Shown: positions 1 to 11,737 of the stretch, piece after piece | Layout: every line of letters starts with the position of its first letter | Position numbering within the stretch: position 1 is the first letter of the stretch | Source of the DNA: Tupaia tana | Taxonomy: Eukaryota; Chordata; Mammalia; Scandentia; Tupaiidae | DNA length: 64,000 nucleotides | Reading direction: 5' to 3' | Assembly (NCBI GenBank): GCA_026018925.1 | Contig: JAKSZU010000012.1 | Coordinates: 26,401,814-26,465,813, forward strand | Program-made: the position numbers and the translations under genes | The notes under the pieces: generated by a model | Database searches by the model: none | What the model was told of the DNA's origin: nothing | What the model saw: only the letters and a program-made list of their open reading frames with translations

Positions 1-341
1 AATGAATGAATAAATAAAATTAAAAAAAAAAGAAAGAAAATCTATTTATCCTGTGTTGCCTAAAACCAGGTCTATCCTCAGTCTCAGCACTCTGTTGCTA
101 CTCTCTGCCATGCCTCTTCTGAGCACGATAGCCCTTCCACCTTGGGTGTCTCTTATTTGTACTATAGAGATGAAAGTGGGGCACTTTTTTCTTCCTAATT
201 ATTGCTTTACCAATGAGATCCTACAGGTACATTCCTACACCCTATATTATGCAAGAGTTCTCCAGAGATTCTATCTTTATTTCTAGATGAGATAGAGAGA
301 TATTGAGAAATTTAATAAATGATCCTCAGGAAATGTGAGAA

Positions 342-598
342 CTAAAAGAAAAACCACAGGATGTGCCTTGGTAGTTAAGGTGCTGGATCCCACATGGCTG
401 AGTTGGCAGTTCAAATCTTTGCCCTGGCAGCCTGAACAACAAATCAGGCGCATGTGTATGCTGGCCCAAAAATCCTTAGAGGGATATGATTGTGCTGTGG
501 CCATCCCCATGCTGGGATGATTTCTCACTTTCCCTCCTCGTCTCTCTCTGGCAAGCACATATGTCCCATAGCAAAACTAACAGATAAATAAATAAATG
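342..598 (+). repeat. SINE type B
   Basis: Diverged head (TGGTAGTTAAGGTGCTGGAT), full body, end CCCATAGCAAAAC and an (AAAT)n tail. Confidence 0.8.
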
Positions 599-658
599 TT
601 GATTTCATCTGAAAGTATTTTCAAAGCAACAGTTAGACTAAAAGTTTGACCATATATC

Positions 659-906
659 GGGACCAGCGGTTGGCGTAATGGCTATGTCGTTGGACTCCCA
701 CGTAGTCCACTGTGGCTCAAGTCCCGGACCCAGTGGCTTAAACTCACGCTGGGTGTGTGTGCTCAAGATCCCAAGAGGAGAATGGAGAAGGGATTGAGGC
801 ATGGCCATCCCCCCTGGGGGGTGATTTTCTTCTTTCTGTCTCTCTGTTTCTCACTTTCTGGCGAGCGCACGCGCCCTATAGCAAAAACCTCTCAAAAAAA
901 AAAAAA
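659..906 (+). repeat. SINE type A, full length
   Basis: Head GGGACCAGCGGTTGGCGTAA to A-run. An 18-bp direct repeat AAAGTTTGACCATATATC flanks it (641-658 and 904-921). Confidence 0.95.
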
Positions 907-921
907 GTTTGACCATATATC

Positions 922-1510
922 TGACTGACATCCCATGTCTCCTGTCTCCCTTCCCCATTTCTCCTCTTGTGTCCCTCCACTTCCACTGTCTTCCTCTTTT
1001 TCCACTTCTTTGGTGCACCTAAACTCTCTTCCTTGAGTAGCCTAAGGAGGAGAGAAGGAAGAGTTCTTATCTTTATTCAGAAGAAATGTGCTGATGTTTC
1101 TTTCTCACTTACCCTCTGTATAAACTAAGAGAGATCTTTAACTGTTGAAAACACAATGTCTTCTTAAAAATGGGATAAGTGATCATTCTCTTGATAGCTC
1201 ATGGAAATAATATTAAGTTAGATGAAATAATACATAGGAAAAGACAGTTACCTCTAGGAGGGATTTGATATGTGGAAAAGTCACTGTGTCTCAGGTACTT
1301 TTTAGGGAGAGTCCAAAGATCAAAGTTGCCAGGATATCAGCCGTGAAGCTACAGATCTCGGTTCTGCTGTGGGGCTCTGGATGAAGAGGCCATGAGCCTG
1401 TGCCCTTATTCAAGTCAGAATTCCAAGGGCGTGGCCCCCATTTGCGATTAGAGATTCTCTGAGACAAAGTTACAAACATTTAGAACTATGACCAGTAAAA
1501 GAAAAGACTC
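922..1510. other. No feature recognised
   Basis: Unique-looking AT-rich sequence; only short chance ORFs. Confidence 0.6.
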
Positions 1511-1760
1511 AGGGGCCAGTGAGGAGGTTCAAGTGGCTAAATCCCACATGACCAACTTTACAGTTTGAGTCCCAGACCTGGCAGCTTAAAAAATGCCAGG
1601 CATATGTGCATTCATGCCCCAAATCCTGAGCAGAAGATGGAGAAGGGATTGCAGAATGACCACGCCCCCCCCCCCCAGGGGAGGGTGACTTTCTCTTCTC
1701 ACTTTCCCTTTCTGTCTCTGATGAGCGCTCACACTCCATAACAAAACTACAAAACAAAGT
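1511..1760 (+). repeat. SINE type B
   Basis: Head GGCCAGTGAGGAGGTTCAAG, CTGGCAGCTTAAAAAATGCC, a C-run of 14 and a CATAACAAAAC end. Confidence 0.8.
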
Positions 1761-1941
1761 GTTTGTCAAGGTATAATTGTCCTTTCTGCCTTCTCCCATC
1801 ATTTGACCCATGTTTAAGGATCAAGGATACTTACTGAATGATAATTATAAATTTATTGGAAATTTAGCAACTTCCCCAATTTAGATATGTTTTGATCACT
1901 TTGTTTATTTCTCCTACAAAAGAGATATATAGAGGGAGATA

Positions 1942-2200
1942 TTATTTATTTATTTATTTAAAATTTAATTTGTCAGTGTGTGTGCTTGCCAGAAAGAGAG
2001 CAGAGGGAGAGGGAGAAAGGACCTCCTCATGAGATGTGCTTATGCCACAATCCTTTCTTCTCCATTTATTCAACTTGTCTGGATTTTGGACAAACAATCA
2101 CATGTGACCTGCTTGTTTTTGAAGCCACCAGGTCCAAAACTCAAATCATGCAGATGGCCCTGTGCAATCCAGTTTCCTTAACCACTGTGCAATGGGACTG
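1942..2200 (-). repeat. SINE type B
   Basis: Reverse order: AT-rich tail, TGTGCTTGCCAGAAAGAGAG, body, then CCTTAACCACTGTGC. Confidence 0.75.
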
Positions 2201-2919
2201 GCTGGAGAACTTACTTCTCTACAAACTCGATAGATATGCAACACTGCCATGTTTTAACCTTTTCATTAATTTTATATAACAGCTGTCTACCAACATACAG
2301 TGTATTAAGGTTAAAAAAAAAAATGCCGCCTTTGAAAACTTGTCGTAAGGTATCAAGAGTTTCTCTAGTACTTCACTCTCAGTTAAGCTGTGCTTCTCAG
2401 TGACAGGAACAGCAAAGACAAAAAAAAAAAAAAAGCGCAAGTTTTGTGATTTTAAGAATCTGCAAATATTTCCATGGAACTATACTTGGAGTTCTAAGTA
2501 GACAGGGCAGAGGATGGGAGAGGTTTGCATCTTCAGGCAGAGACAAAAAGCTGGGAAACAGACCTGTGCGCAGGAGGAAAACATCAGCTGAGCTCCTTCT
2601 GGCGTCACTCACTTCATTCCCCTCCATCCCAAGACCTCCAAAGGAGGACCCAGTAGGGCCCTCTTCTCTGCTGGCCTCTACATGCAGATCTGATTCTGAA
2701 GTCTGAGCCACCATAAATATCAACACCCTACTCACGTGAAAAACAATGTTGGACATCTTTTAATTTTTATTTACTTAATACAACTTTTAAACTTTTTTTC
2801 CTATATATCAGACATCATTTTATTATTTATTAAATATAATTATTTTACAGAGATTCTGGAACTTATCAGCATACTGTGTAGTATTTTTAGTATTCTTTTT
2901 TAAATATAGAATTATTTTA
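2201..2919. other. No feature recognised
   Basis: Contains short A and T runs and overlapping low-value ORFs on both strands. No domain or splice pattern. Confidence 0.55.
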
Positions 2920-3051
2920 TTCCATTTGTTGTTATTATTATTTTATTTGACCAGAAAGAGAGCAAAAGGGAAAATGAGAAAGTAAGCTTCCAGGTCTGGG
3001 ACAGTGGGAGTCCAGCACCTTAACCACCACACCACCTACCTGCCAGCCCCA
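2920..3051 (-). repeat. SINE type C
   Basis: AT-rich tail, TTTGACCAGAAAGAGAGC, then CACCTTAACCACCACACCAC up to GCCAGCCCC. The body between is absent, as in type C. Confidence 0.8.
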
Positions 3052-3603
3052 GAGCCACTTTTCATCACAACTTAATTGGCTATTTGTGCTACTCTTTGCC
3101 TTATTTAGATATGTATATAAGATTCACTTACTCTTTTTACTAAAATTTATTTCAGTATATTTTATTTTCTATTCTGCTCTTTCTAAAAGCAGTCTTATCC
3201 TAAAAAGACAGCAGTTCTGAGACAGAGGAGGGGACAGGGACAACTTCCCAGACATGAAATCTTGCAGCTACCTCCACCTAGTGGTAGTTTGTAAGTGGAT
3301 GACTTAGAAGGGAAGGACCAGGCGCCCAGCAGGGGAAAATGCTGATAGGCTCAACTAATCCAACACAGCCTGGACTTTGAGACAGACCTCAAGCCCTGTG
3401 GATGCAGCTCCAGCCCATCAATCAAGGAAGAAGTGCTTTTGAACCTTTGTACTTAGTGGTGCAGAGCAGCATACTTAGTGAATAAAGAGTAAGATCCAAA
3501 GCTCCTGTGAAAACATGAAGACCACAGATGCCACCTGTAAAGTATCACCTGCTAAATTCAGCTTTGCTACAGCACACTAAACAACAAAAAAGCATTTATA
3601 TTG

Positions 3604-4010
3604 GTCCAGGCACCTGCATCCTGCAAGGCTGTGCAGTTAAGAATCCTGGACCTGGTGGCTTGAAAACACTGGGTGCATACCTGTGTATATGCTCAAACTC
3701 CCAAGAGAAAAATGATGGAGAAAAGATTGTGGCATATGCATCCCCCCAGAGGGGACTTCTCACTTTCTCTCATTCTCTTTCTCTGGCATGTGCCCTATAG
3801 CAAATCTTTTTTTTTTTTTTTAATAATTATTTATTTTATTCATTTATTTTTAGTTTGACCAGAGAGAGATAGAGGGTGAGAATGAGAGAAAGAGGAAGTG
3901 AGAAAGCAAGCCACCAGATTCAGGACTCGAACCCTGGTCGGCCATGTGGGAGTGTCCAGCACCTTAACCACCATGCCACCTGCTGGTCCCTATAGCAAAT
4001 CTTAAAGAAA
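3604..4010 (+). repeat. SINE type B, interrupted by a type C copy
   Basis: Diverged body with CCCCCCAGAGGGGACTTCTC and the end CCCTATAGCAAATCTT, resumed after the inner SINE. Confidence 0.75.
3809..3990 (-). repeat. SINE type C, nested
   Basis: Inserted in the 3' end of the previous SINE; a 13-bp repeat TATAGCAAATCTT (3796-3808 and 3991-4003) bounds it. Confidence 0.9.
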
Positions 4011-4754
4011 ACACTCACACATTAATATCTATCCCATATTAAATATTAATATTCTAAAATTGTATGAGTTTGTTAAAGATGACCACCTGGCATAATAGAA
4101 TGTTTGGAATAATAAAAGCTTTTTTTTTTACCTGTTATGTTTTCCCCCTCCATAACCTGAAGACAATGTGTGCTTTGTTATTAAGTTTTCAATTTTCTCA
4201 ACAATAACTTAAAACATTGAGGGTCTAAGACTATATGTGTATGATCTCAATAGAAAAGCAACCCCAAGAATAAAAACAATTTTCCTTTTCTCATCCTAGA
4301 AAGAATAGATGAAAGTCATTTGAACTAGGGTTGCCTACCTGAGAGAGGTGCTGTGAAGGGGGAAAGGCTGAGGGTGCTGAGATTAAAAACAAAACAAAAC
4401 ACAAAACAGATCTGGGGTTAGAGGCAAAATCGAGAAATTACTCAGCATTATCCCCAGGAAAATGGAAGATGGCGTGGAATTTCACAAAAATTAGTACAGA
4501 TCCTTTGTCTATTCAAACAAAGATTTCAAATGACCAGGGTTGAGACCCCTCTGGCCACTACCTGGTGATGGCTCTAGATCCTGCTTCCTGTACATTGTCC
4601 ATGGACCATCCTGTAGGTAAAGGCTCTTTATTCCCCGAGATTCTCCTGAGCCACCCAAACTTTCTTCTGTGGATGCTCCCCCCCCCGCCCCCACTCCATC
4701 ACCTCTGCCCATGATCCAGCCCAGTCCTTACACCCTGGGAATATAAGACATGAT
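4010..4754. other. No feature recognised
   Basis: Mostly unique sequence with a C-run near 4680. Confidence 0.55.
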
Positions 4755-4770
4755 AACCACATACATTTTC

Positions 4771-5027
4771 TTTTCTTTTTTAGGTTTTTGCCATAGGGTG
4801 CATGTGCTTGCCAGAAAGAGAGAGACAGAGAGAAAAAGTGAAAAATCGCCTCCACCCCAGGGGAGATCGCCATGATGAAATCCCTTTTCTGTTCTCCTCT
4901 TGGGATTTTGGGCACACAGGCACACACGAATGCACCAGTGTTATTTATAAGTTGCTAGGTCTGGAACTTGAACTAGTCAGCCATATGGGCATCCATCACC
5001 TTAACCACTACGTATCCTGCTGGCTCC
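4771..5027 (-). repeat. SINE type B
   Basis: Flanked by a 16-bp repeat with one mismatch, AACCACATACATTTTC (4755-4770 and 5028-5043). Confidence 0.9.
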
Positions 5028-5194
5028 AACCACATACACTTTCAGAGATGATGGGAAGTCCTAGAACTGATTCCTAGATGGTGAGAACTCACATTTTGTA
5101 CCTGCTGTACTTGCTATATTTAATTGAGATCCCTTCTTTCTCTGATCTTGTAAACAGAAAAATTTAGAAGCGACTTGCAACTTTCATAGCCCAT

Positions 5195-5362
5195 CCTCAG
5201 TGGCACAGGTGGTAGCATGTTGAACTGTAGTGCTGGAAGCCACATAAGTGACCCCAAGTTGGAATCTACCGTTGGCCTAAAATGCAAAGTGCATACACAC
5301 ATGCCCAAGGGCTGATTGTGTGTCTTAATTCCCAGCTCAGGCAGCTTGAAAAATACATTGAG
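5195..5362 (+). repeat. SINE type D fragment
   Basis: GTGCTGGAAGCCACATAAGT and GGCCTAAAATGCAAAGTGCA agree with the type D copy at 24440. The end may hold a piece of type B. Confidence 0.55.
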
Positions 5363-5596
5363 GGGACCAGCAGTTAGCATAACGGCTATGTCGTTGAACT
5401 CCCATGTGGTCGACTGTGGTTCGAGTCCCGGACCTAATGGCTTAAGCTCATGCTGGGCACATATGCGTGTGTGCCCAAGATCCCAAAAGGAGAATGGAGA
5501 AGGGACTGCAGTGCAGCCATCCCCCCAGGGGGTGATTTCTCACAGTCGACTACATGAGTCCAGTGACATAGCCATTATGCCAACTGCTGGTCCCAA
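5363..5596. repeat. SINE type A head-to-head composite
   Basis: 5363-5541 is a plus-strand type A copy cut after the CCCCCC hairpin, with no poly-A. It is joined directly to 5542-5596, a minus-strand copy of the first ~52 bases of the same family. The two heads can pair with each other. Confidence 0.85.
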
Positions 5597-6740
5597 TCTA
5601 TTCCTTTACAGTATCTACTATCTACACTTACCTTCTCTATTGTCATCTTCAGATCTCTCAACTTCAACAGAGTATAGATATTTGCTGAGTGAAGTAAGCC
5701 AGGATATGAAAGAAAGATATTGTATGTATCCACTCAATATATACCGACTATCAGCATTCTATGATAGTGAAAAAAAAATTGGAGGACATAAAAGCAGTGA
5801 AGGTACTTAATGAGAATAGGACAGTGTGGAATGGGGGAAGTGAAGAGAAGAGGATAGAGAAAGATAACAAATGAACAATAGAGAGGCAGGACATTAGTGA
5901 GAAACAGATATGGCTTATTAACTGTTGATGTTGACATGTATAGTATTCTCAACTGGATTTGTCTGAGAAGTATTTCATGATGGGCAAAGTATTTGTACAA
6001 GCAACATGAGAAATAGCGATGGACTGTCTTAAAAAATAATTAGAATAATAATAATGATTGGGGAAAACATAGAAAAGATATTGAATGTTGAAGCGGGGAG
6101 ATTAATGTCTCTGTACTGACTGACATGCATGGCATTCCCTTTTGAAAAAGTAATGTAATACAATGTAAAGTTATATGTAATTCAATATAATATAAAGAAG
6201 AATATGATGATAATAAAAAAATAAATAAAAAAAAAAAGAAAAAAAAAAACAAAAAAAAACAGAGTATAGATATTTGGTACAAACTGAGTGGTAATATACA
6301 GTATTTATCTTTCTGGCTCGCTTCATTCATCAAGTCTTCTATATTCATCCACTTTGAATCAAACGATAAGATCTCATTTTTTCTTATAGCTAGATAATAA
6401 TCCATAGTATATATGTGCCAGTTTTCCAACCCAGTCATCAGTTCTGGGACACTTCGCTTGGTTCCGTGTTTTAGCAATTGTGAATAATGCTGCCATGAAC
6501 ATAGATGTGCTCCTGTCACTCTGTTTTCCTATCCTTTGGGTAAATACCAAGGAGTGGGGTTAATGAGTCATATGGTAGTTATATTTGAGGATTTTTGAGG
6601 ACTCTCCATATTGTTTTCCACAGAGGTTGTACTAATTTACATACCCACCAATAGCACAGAATTCCACTATAGTCTCACCAGCACTTGTTCTTTATTTTTT
6701 TGATTCTAGCCATTCTAATTGGGGTTAAATGGTATTTGCT
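5597..6740 (-). mobile_element. Older LINE-1 3' fragment (antisense), split by a younger L1
   Basis: The parts are 5597-5683 and 6276-6740. On the minus strand it carries the L1 hallmark about a sample placed in AGCATTATTCACAATTGC-like context and a row of '...TATGGATTATTATCTAGC...' type sequence, as in the end of ORF2 and the 3'UTR. No open reading frame remains. Confidence 0.8.
5684..6257 (+). mobile_element. 5'-truncated LINE-1 3' end nested in an older LINE-1
   Basis: The insert starts in the GTGAAGTAAGCCAGG-type 3' region of L1 and ends in an A-rich tail. An 18-bp repeat AACAGAGTATAGATATTT (5666-5683 and 6258-6275) bounds it. Joining the flanks restores the older antisense L1. Confidence 0.88.
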
Positions 6741-6744
6741 ACAC

Positions 6745-6875
6745 TACTTTTTGAACCAAGTCTTTGAAATCCATCATATATTTTATACTTACATCACATC
6801 TCAACTCAGATTGGGCATATGTGAAGTGCTCAATACATGTTGGTGGCTCCTGGCTACCACATTAAATAGCCAACT
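6745..6875 (+). mobile_element. hAT-Charlie-type DNA transposon fossil (tentative)
   Basis: The order of AAGTCTTTGAAATCC, CACATCTCAACTCAGATT, AGTGCTCAATA and TGGCTACCACATT resembles a common mammalian hAT non-autonomous element. I recall the pattern but not the family name. Confidence 0.5.
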
Positions 6876-7019
6876 TCTTCTTTCACGTTTGTTTCCACCT
6901 TTACATCCATCTCATAATTTATTTTATAGTTGGCTCAAAAAGCATAAAGAAACTCTTTACCAAAGTAATAGCAGTTCATTCACCAGTTATTTGCGTTTGG
7001 GCATAAAGAAAAGGGGGTG

Positions 7020-7710
7020 GGGCCAGCAGGTGGTGTGGTGGTATGGTGGTTAAGGCATTGGACTCCCATATTGAGGCAGGAAATGGCCAGCCAGGCCACC
7101 TACAAAATAAGCAATGAGGCTCAGGAATGATGCAGAGAATGGCCAGACAGGCCACCTGTAAGATAAGGTATATAGCTCGGCAATAAAAGGCCAGCTAATG
7201 AGGGGAAAATGCTCAACAGCATAAACCCAGCAAATGAGGGAAAGGGAGGTTGTCATGTTTCGAAGACAAGAAAAATAGCTACATGGTAAATTCCATGTGA
7301 TCTATAACTGCTACGGCCTTTCCCCTGTGACATCCAACGCCTATGCCTACGTGCTGATTGTATTGCCTGTCTCTGTTAGAAACCAGCATAACCCTGTACC
7401 CTATCCTAAATCAGGGCCCAGAGATTGGAGTGTGAATTCCTCTGGGTCTGCTGGCATAATAAAAACTGTGTTTTCCTACTCTCTAAGTGCCATCTGGTTT
7501 CTTGACAGTCTGGTTTCTGCAACATTTCAGCCAACGGTGGTTCAAATCTTAGACCTGGTGGCCTGAAAATCATACTGGGCACAAGTGTGTGCATGCCAAA
7601 ATCCCAGGAGAAAAATCACTCCTGGGGGGTTATTTCTCACTCCCTCTTACTGTCTCTCTCTCTGGTGAGCGCATGCGCCCTATAGCAAAAACCTCTAAAA
7701 AAAAAAAAAA
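7020..7710 (+). repeat. SINE type B, split by a solo LTR
   Basis: Head at 7020-7074 (CAGCAGGTGGTGTGGTGGTA) and rest at 7537-7710 (CCAACGGTGGTTCAAATC to CCTATAGCAAAAACCTCT and the A-run). Confidence 0.85.
7075..7536 (+). mobile_element. Solo LTR of an endogenous retrovirus, inserted in a SINE
   Basis: A block of about 460 bp interrupts a SINE exactly between its ACTCCCATAT and CCAACGGTGG parts. It runs from TGAGGCAGGAAATGG to TTTCTGCAACA(TTTCA), and has a TATA-like GGTATATAG near 7168 and AATAAAA near 7456-7464. That is the layout U3-R-U5. No internal viral genes are present. A clean 4-6 bp target repeat could not be read. Confidence 0.6.
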
Positions 7711-8685
7711 GAGGGTTACAGAGAGGCCAAAAAGCAAACAAACTCATTGACTTCCTAAAAGTTCTTTAATCATTATTTTTTTCTCTGCATTTTCCTCCCA
7801 TTATGGAAGAAAAATCTGTATTGGATTCATTTCTCTCTTCCAGTCCTCTTTTTTCTTTCTTTTTTAAATGTTATTGGGGGGGGGTGATTTCTTATTTACC
7901 TTCTCACTATCTCTGTCTCCCCTGCCCACCCTCCCCACAATGCAGGTGCCCTAAAGCTGAAAAGTTGAAATCTCTAAAAAAAAGCTGTAATGAAGACTGA
8001 AGTTGTTATCTCTTATTTAAATTAGAAGTCAAAGCCACCTAAGTCCAATGGCTTATTTTTAGCACTCAGTTCTATAATATATTTACACAAAAACACAGCA
8101 ATTTCTTTGCTTATTATTGCATTTTATAAAACCTGACAAAGACAGGAAGGTAAAAGTATTGGTCAATTTCTTTCACAAGTGGAGAAAAAAAAAAAACCCT
8201 AAACAATATATTAGCTAAAGCATAACCAATATTTCCCATAATGAACAATGGTTCATTTCTGGAATTTGAGGTAGATTTAACAATTTAGAAATCAATGTAC
8301 TTGGTCATAATAACAGAACAGAAATGACATACAACTGATTATTTCAATAATTAAAGAAAAACTATTTACCGAATTAAATTTTTTCATTTAGTAAAAAAAC
8401 TGAAACCAAGAGAAGAGAATTTTCTAAATTTGATCCCCAGTATCAACCAATATATCTCCATGAAATATGATGCTCAATGATAAGGTGTTGAGACCTGTTC
8501 CCACCCACTTCAAGATTCATTATTATTCAAGAATGTTCCCTATCACCTTTGGGTGTGTGTTAGTAATGTTCTAAAGGGAAGGAGTGAGAACACAGAAATA
8601 TAGAAGATCAAAAAAAAAGAGAATCAGGTACAGATAAGCCTCAGGGTCAGGGTACAGTTCAGACGTGGGCAGGATGACAGAATGT
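7711..8685 (-). other. TRIM6 3' flank, probably including its 3'UTR
   Basis: AT-rich sequence lies downstream of the TRIM6 stop. The polyadenylation site cannot be placed with confidence. It holds one degraded SINE 3' half (7880-7980) and no other gene-like signal. Confidence 0.4.
7880..7980 (+). repeat. Degraded SINE 3' half
   Basis: GGGGGGTGATTTCTTATTTA and CTATCTCTGTCTCCCC, then CCTAAAGC and A-rich sequence. Weak. Confidence 0.45.
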
Positions 8686-9251
8686 TCAAGACCTTGGGCA
8701 ACGCAAGGTCATGGGAACTCCACAGTTGCAGGGATTAAAATATGGACAAAGAGCAGTGGGGAAGTAATATTTAGAGAAGGTGTAGATGGGGAAGCCATGG
8801 TGTGTGACATTATAAAAAGAAACTGTTCCAGCTTCATAGTCTAAGAAAACCCCGATGCGACGAGGGGGCACTGTCATGGTGAGGAGCAGGGAAGTGGAGG
8901 AATCCTCGAAGGCTCTATAGTCATGTTTGCGCCGCAACCCAATCACCCAGTACCCACTCTGAGGCCGGTATCTGGAATAAACACTCTCATGGCTGCCATA
9001 TTGGTCAAAAGAGAACATGGGTCTCTCTGAGTGACTGCACACCCCCAGGATCCAGGCAGTCTTCTTGTTCACATCCACTTCCCAGTAGTGTTTTCCTGAG
9101 GAGAAGTGCTGGGAGCCCAGGACGCTACAGTCATAATGCCCTTCTGCATAGGGAGGCCCAGATAGACCAGCACCCACGAATCTCACCTGTCTCCGGTTCT
9201 TAGACAGGACAAGATTTAAATTGGCCGTGTGTGGATTCAGAGTCACATCCA
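8686..9251 (-). CDS. TRIM6: TRIM6 coding exon 7 (PRY-SPRY domain and stop)
   Basis: The exon begins after TTCCCGCAG at 9252 and codes for [10 protein letters not shown] to ...MTLRCPRS, then TGA. The PRY half holds [12 protein letters not shown]. The SPRY half holds HYWEVDV, GYWVIGL and [13 protein letters not shown]. This domain normally sets target recognition. The reading frame is open throughout. Confidence 0.97.
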
Positions 9252-11704
9252 CTGCGGGAAAAAGGTACAACATGAGCAGGTGAGAATGGTACGTGGGTCT
9301 TGTGACACTGAGAAGGAACACAAAGTGGTGCGGGGGGAACTGGCACGGTAGGTTGAGGTGGGTGAGGGCACTAGCAACACCTCAAACCTGAGGGAGTGTG
9401 GGGGTATTCAAGGAGGAAGGCCTGAAAGGGATGACAACATGCCGGCTCACAGAGGCCATTGTTTCCACTTACCCCAGTAGCTTTGGACATCCGTTAGCTC
9501 TGTAAAGATAAAGGGTCAATACTGTTGACTAAAATCAATAGTTTCAGGTGTGATGATCTCTCCCCTTACCAGTTTGAGAATGGTGGGGAATTCTGTGAGG
9601 ATGTAATTGTCCATTTAATCTCCCCTTTAATATAAACTGCATCTTCTTCAGCCCACCATGTCCCTACCCCTATGATCACCCCTTTCTTGTACTTTTTTTT
9701 TTTTTTTTTGAGAGGTTTTTGCTATAGGGCGCGTGTGCTTGCCAGAGAGACAGAAAGCAAGAAATCACCCCCCAGGGGGGATGGCCACGCTGCAATCCCT
9801 TCTCCTCCATTCTCCCCTCAGGATCTTGGGCATGCACGCACACGCACCCAGCAGGAGTTTAAGCAACCGGATCTGGGACTCAAACCACGGTTGACTACAT
9901 GGAAGCCACTGGGTCCAGGACTTGAACCACAGTTGACTACATGGAAGTTCAGTGACATAGCCACTACACCAACTACTGGTCCCTATGACCACCCTTTCCA
10001 CCACTATTCTCCAATACTGATGATATCCTCTATCCTATTTATTTCTTACCACTACAGTAATTCCATATCCAAAGTCTTTCCCATGAATCTTCTCACCTCT
10101 AAATACTCGCAGCATCTTTTTCAGATCTGGAGCTCGAAATAGACTTTTCAGCTTGGTGGGGAGAGCTTCTGGCTTCCTGAGAGCCCAGAACTCACTCCTA
10201 GAGAGGACACACACTATGAGCTCCCACACTGCTAACTGGGTTCTTTCAACACCTCCATCTCCCTCATCTCCTAAGTCCATCAGTGAATGTCAAAACTCTT
10301 TCTTGAAGAAACTTAGAGTCATTCATCAGTGAGCCCCAGAAGTGAGCCAGAAGAGCTGAACTAAACAATGACCCTCTCACCAACTAATGAACTTTAGTAA
10401 AACCTGAAATCTTTAAGTGTTTTTTTCTTTCTTTTTTTAAATTGGGTCATCAGAAAAGTCATGATGCATTTTTGCATAGAAAAACATAGAAAAGCATGAC
10501 TTTTCCACTGACCCAACAGTTGTAGAGGGTATGTGTGCTTGGCAGAGACAGAGATACAGCGAAAGAGAGAAAAATGACCTCCAGTGGGGGCATGGTCACA
10601 CTGCAATCTCTTCTCCATTTTTTCATACTGTCAAGATTTTGAGTGTGCATGCACATTCAGTATATTTATCAAGCCACCAGGGCCAGGATTTAAAACATTC
10701 AGTCATTATTATCTTCTTGGGATTTGGGACATGCATTCACATACGCCTAGCATGTTTTTTTTTGGAGAGGTTTTTGCTATAGGGTGCGTGCGCTCACCAG
10801 AGAGACAGAGAGATAGAAAGCGAGAAATCACCCCTTGGGGGGATGGCCATGCCACAATCCCTTCTCCTCCATTCTTTTCTCTAGATCTTGGGCACGCATG
10901 CACACGCACCCGGCGTGAGTTTAAGTCACGGGGTCCAGGACTCAAATCTCAGTTGGCTACATGGGAGTTCAGCAACATAGCCATAACGCTAACTTCTGGT
11001 CATGCCCAGCATGTTTTTTTAAGCTTCTGGGTTTCAGGACTCAAACTGTGCAGTCAGCTATGTGGGATCTGGCTGCCTTAGCCACCATGTGGGCTGACTC
11101 TCCCTGTGTATTTAGAAGTAACCATAAACTTAGAGAATGAGGGTTGATAGCAGGATCGAGGTGTGTAGAAAAGTAGTCACATGATGGAATTTTATGGGGG
11201 ATTCATTGACACTGCAACCCTTTATTCTTAATGACAGTCCTCTTCCCAGTCTGGCCTCTCATCACTGAAGTTCTCCTACTACTGAAGCTAATTCATTCCT
11301 TTCATTTGACGGCACCCAGATTCTCATATGATGAGCTAGTCAAGACACCACAGCCTTGAACCTTTCTCTGCCTCGCTGTCTCTTCCTCTTTCATACTGAC
11401 CATGGGATAACTGGTTGTGGCAACCTTTTGTCAATGCAAGGGAACCAGCTCATGTTCTTGTACACATACCTTTCTGTGACATCATTTGCATCCTAGGGAG
11501 AAAGAAGACAGGTTAAGTCAAAGAGTAATAGGTCATGTATTCATCCATGTCTCTCATTTCATCACCATGACCCAATGATATGACAGAGAAGACAGTCCCA
11601 GTGTGGATGCCACAAAGTAGAGACAAAATCTCGGGACAGTCTTAAGTTTCCCTGGGAGCCCATGTGGAGAAACCAGAAAATGACAAGTGATTCATTAGTG
11701 CCTT

Positions 11705-11737
<33 letters not shown>

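Noticed and set aside
7075-7536. Retroviral coding genes near the LTR
   Set aside because: Only an LTR-like block is present; SINE sequence follows directly on both sides.
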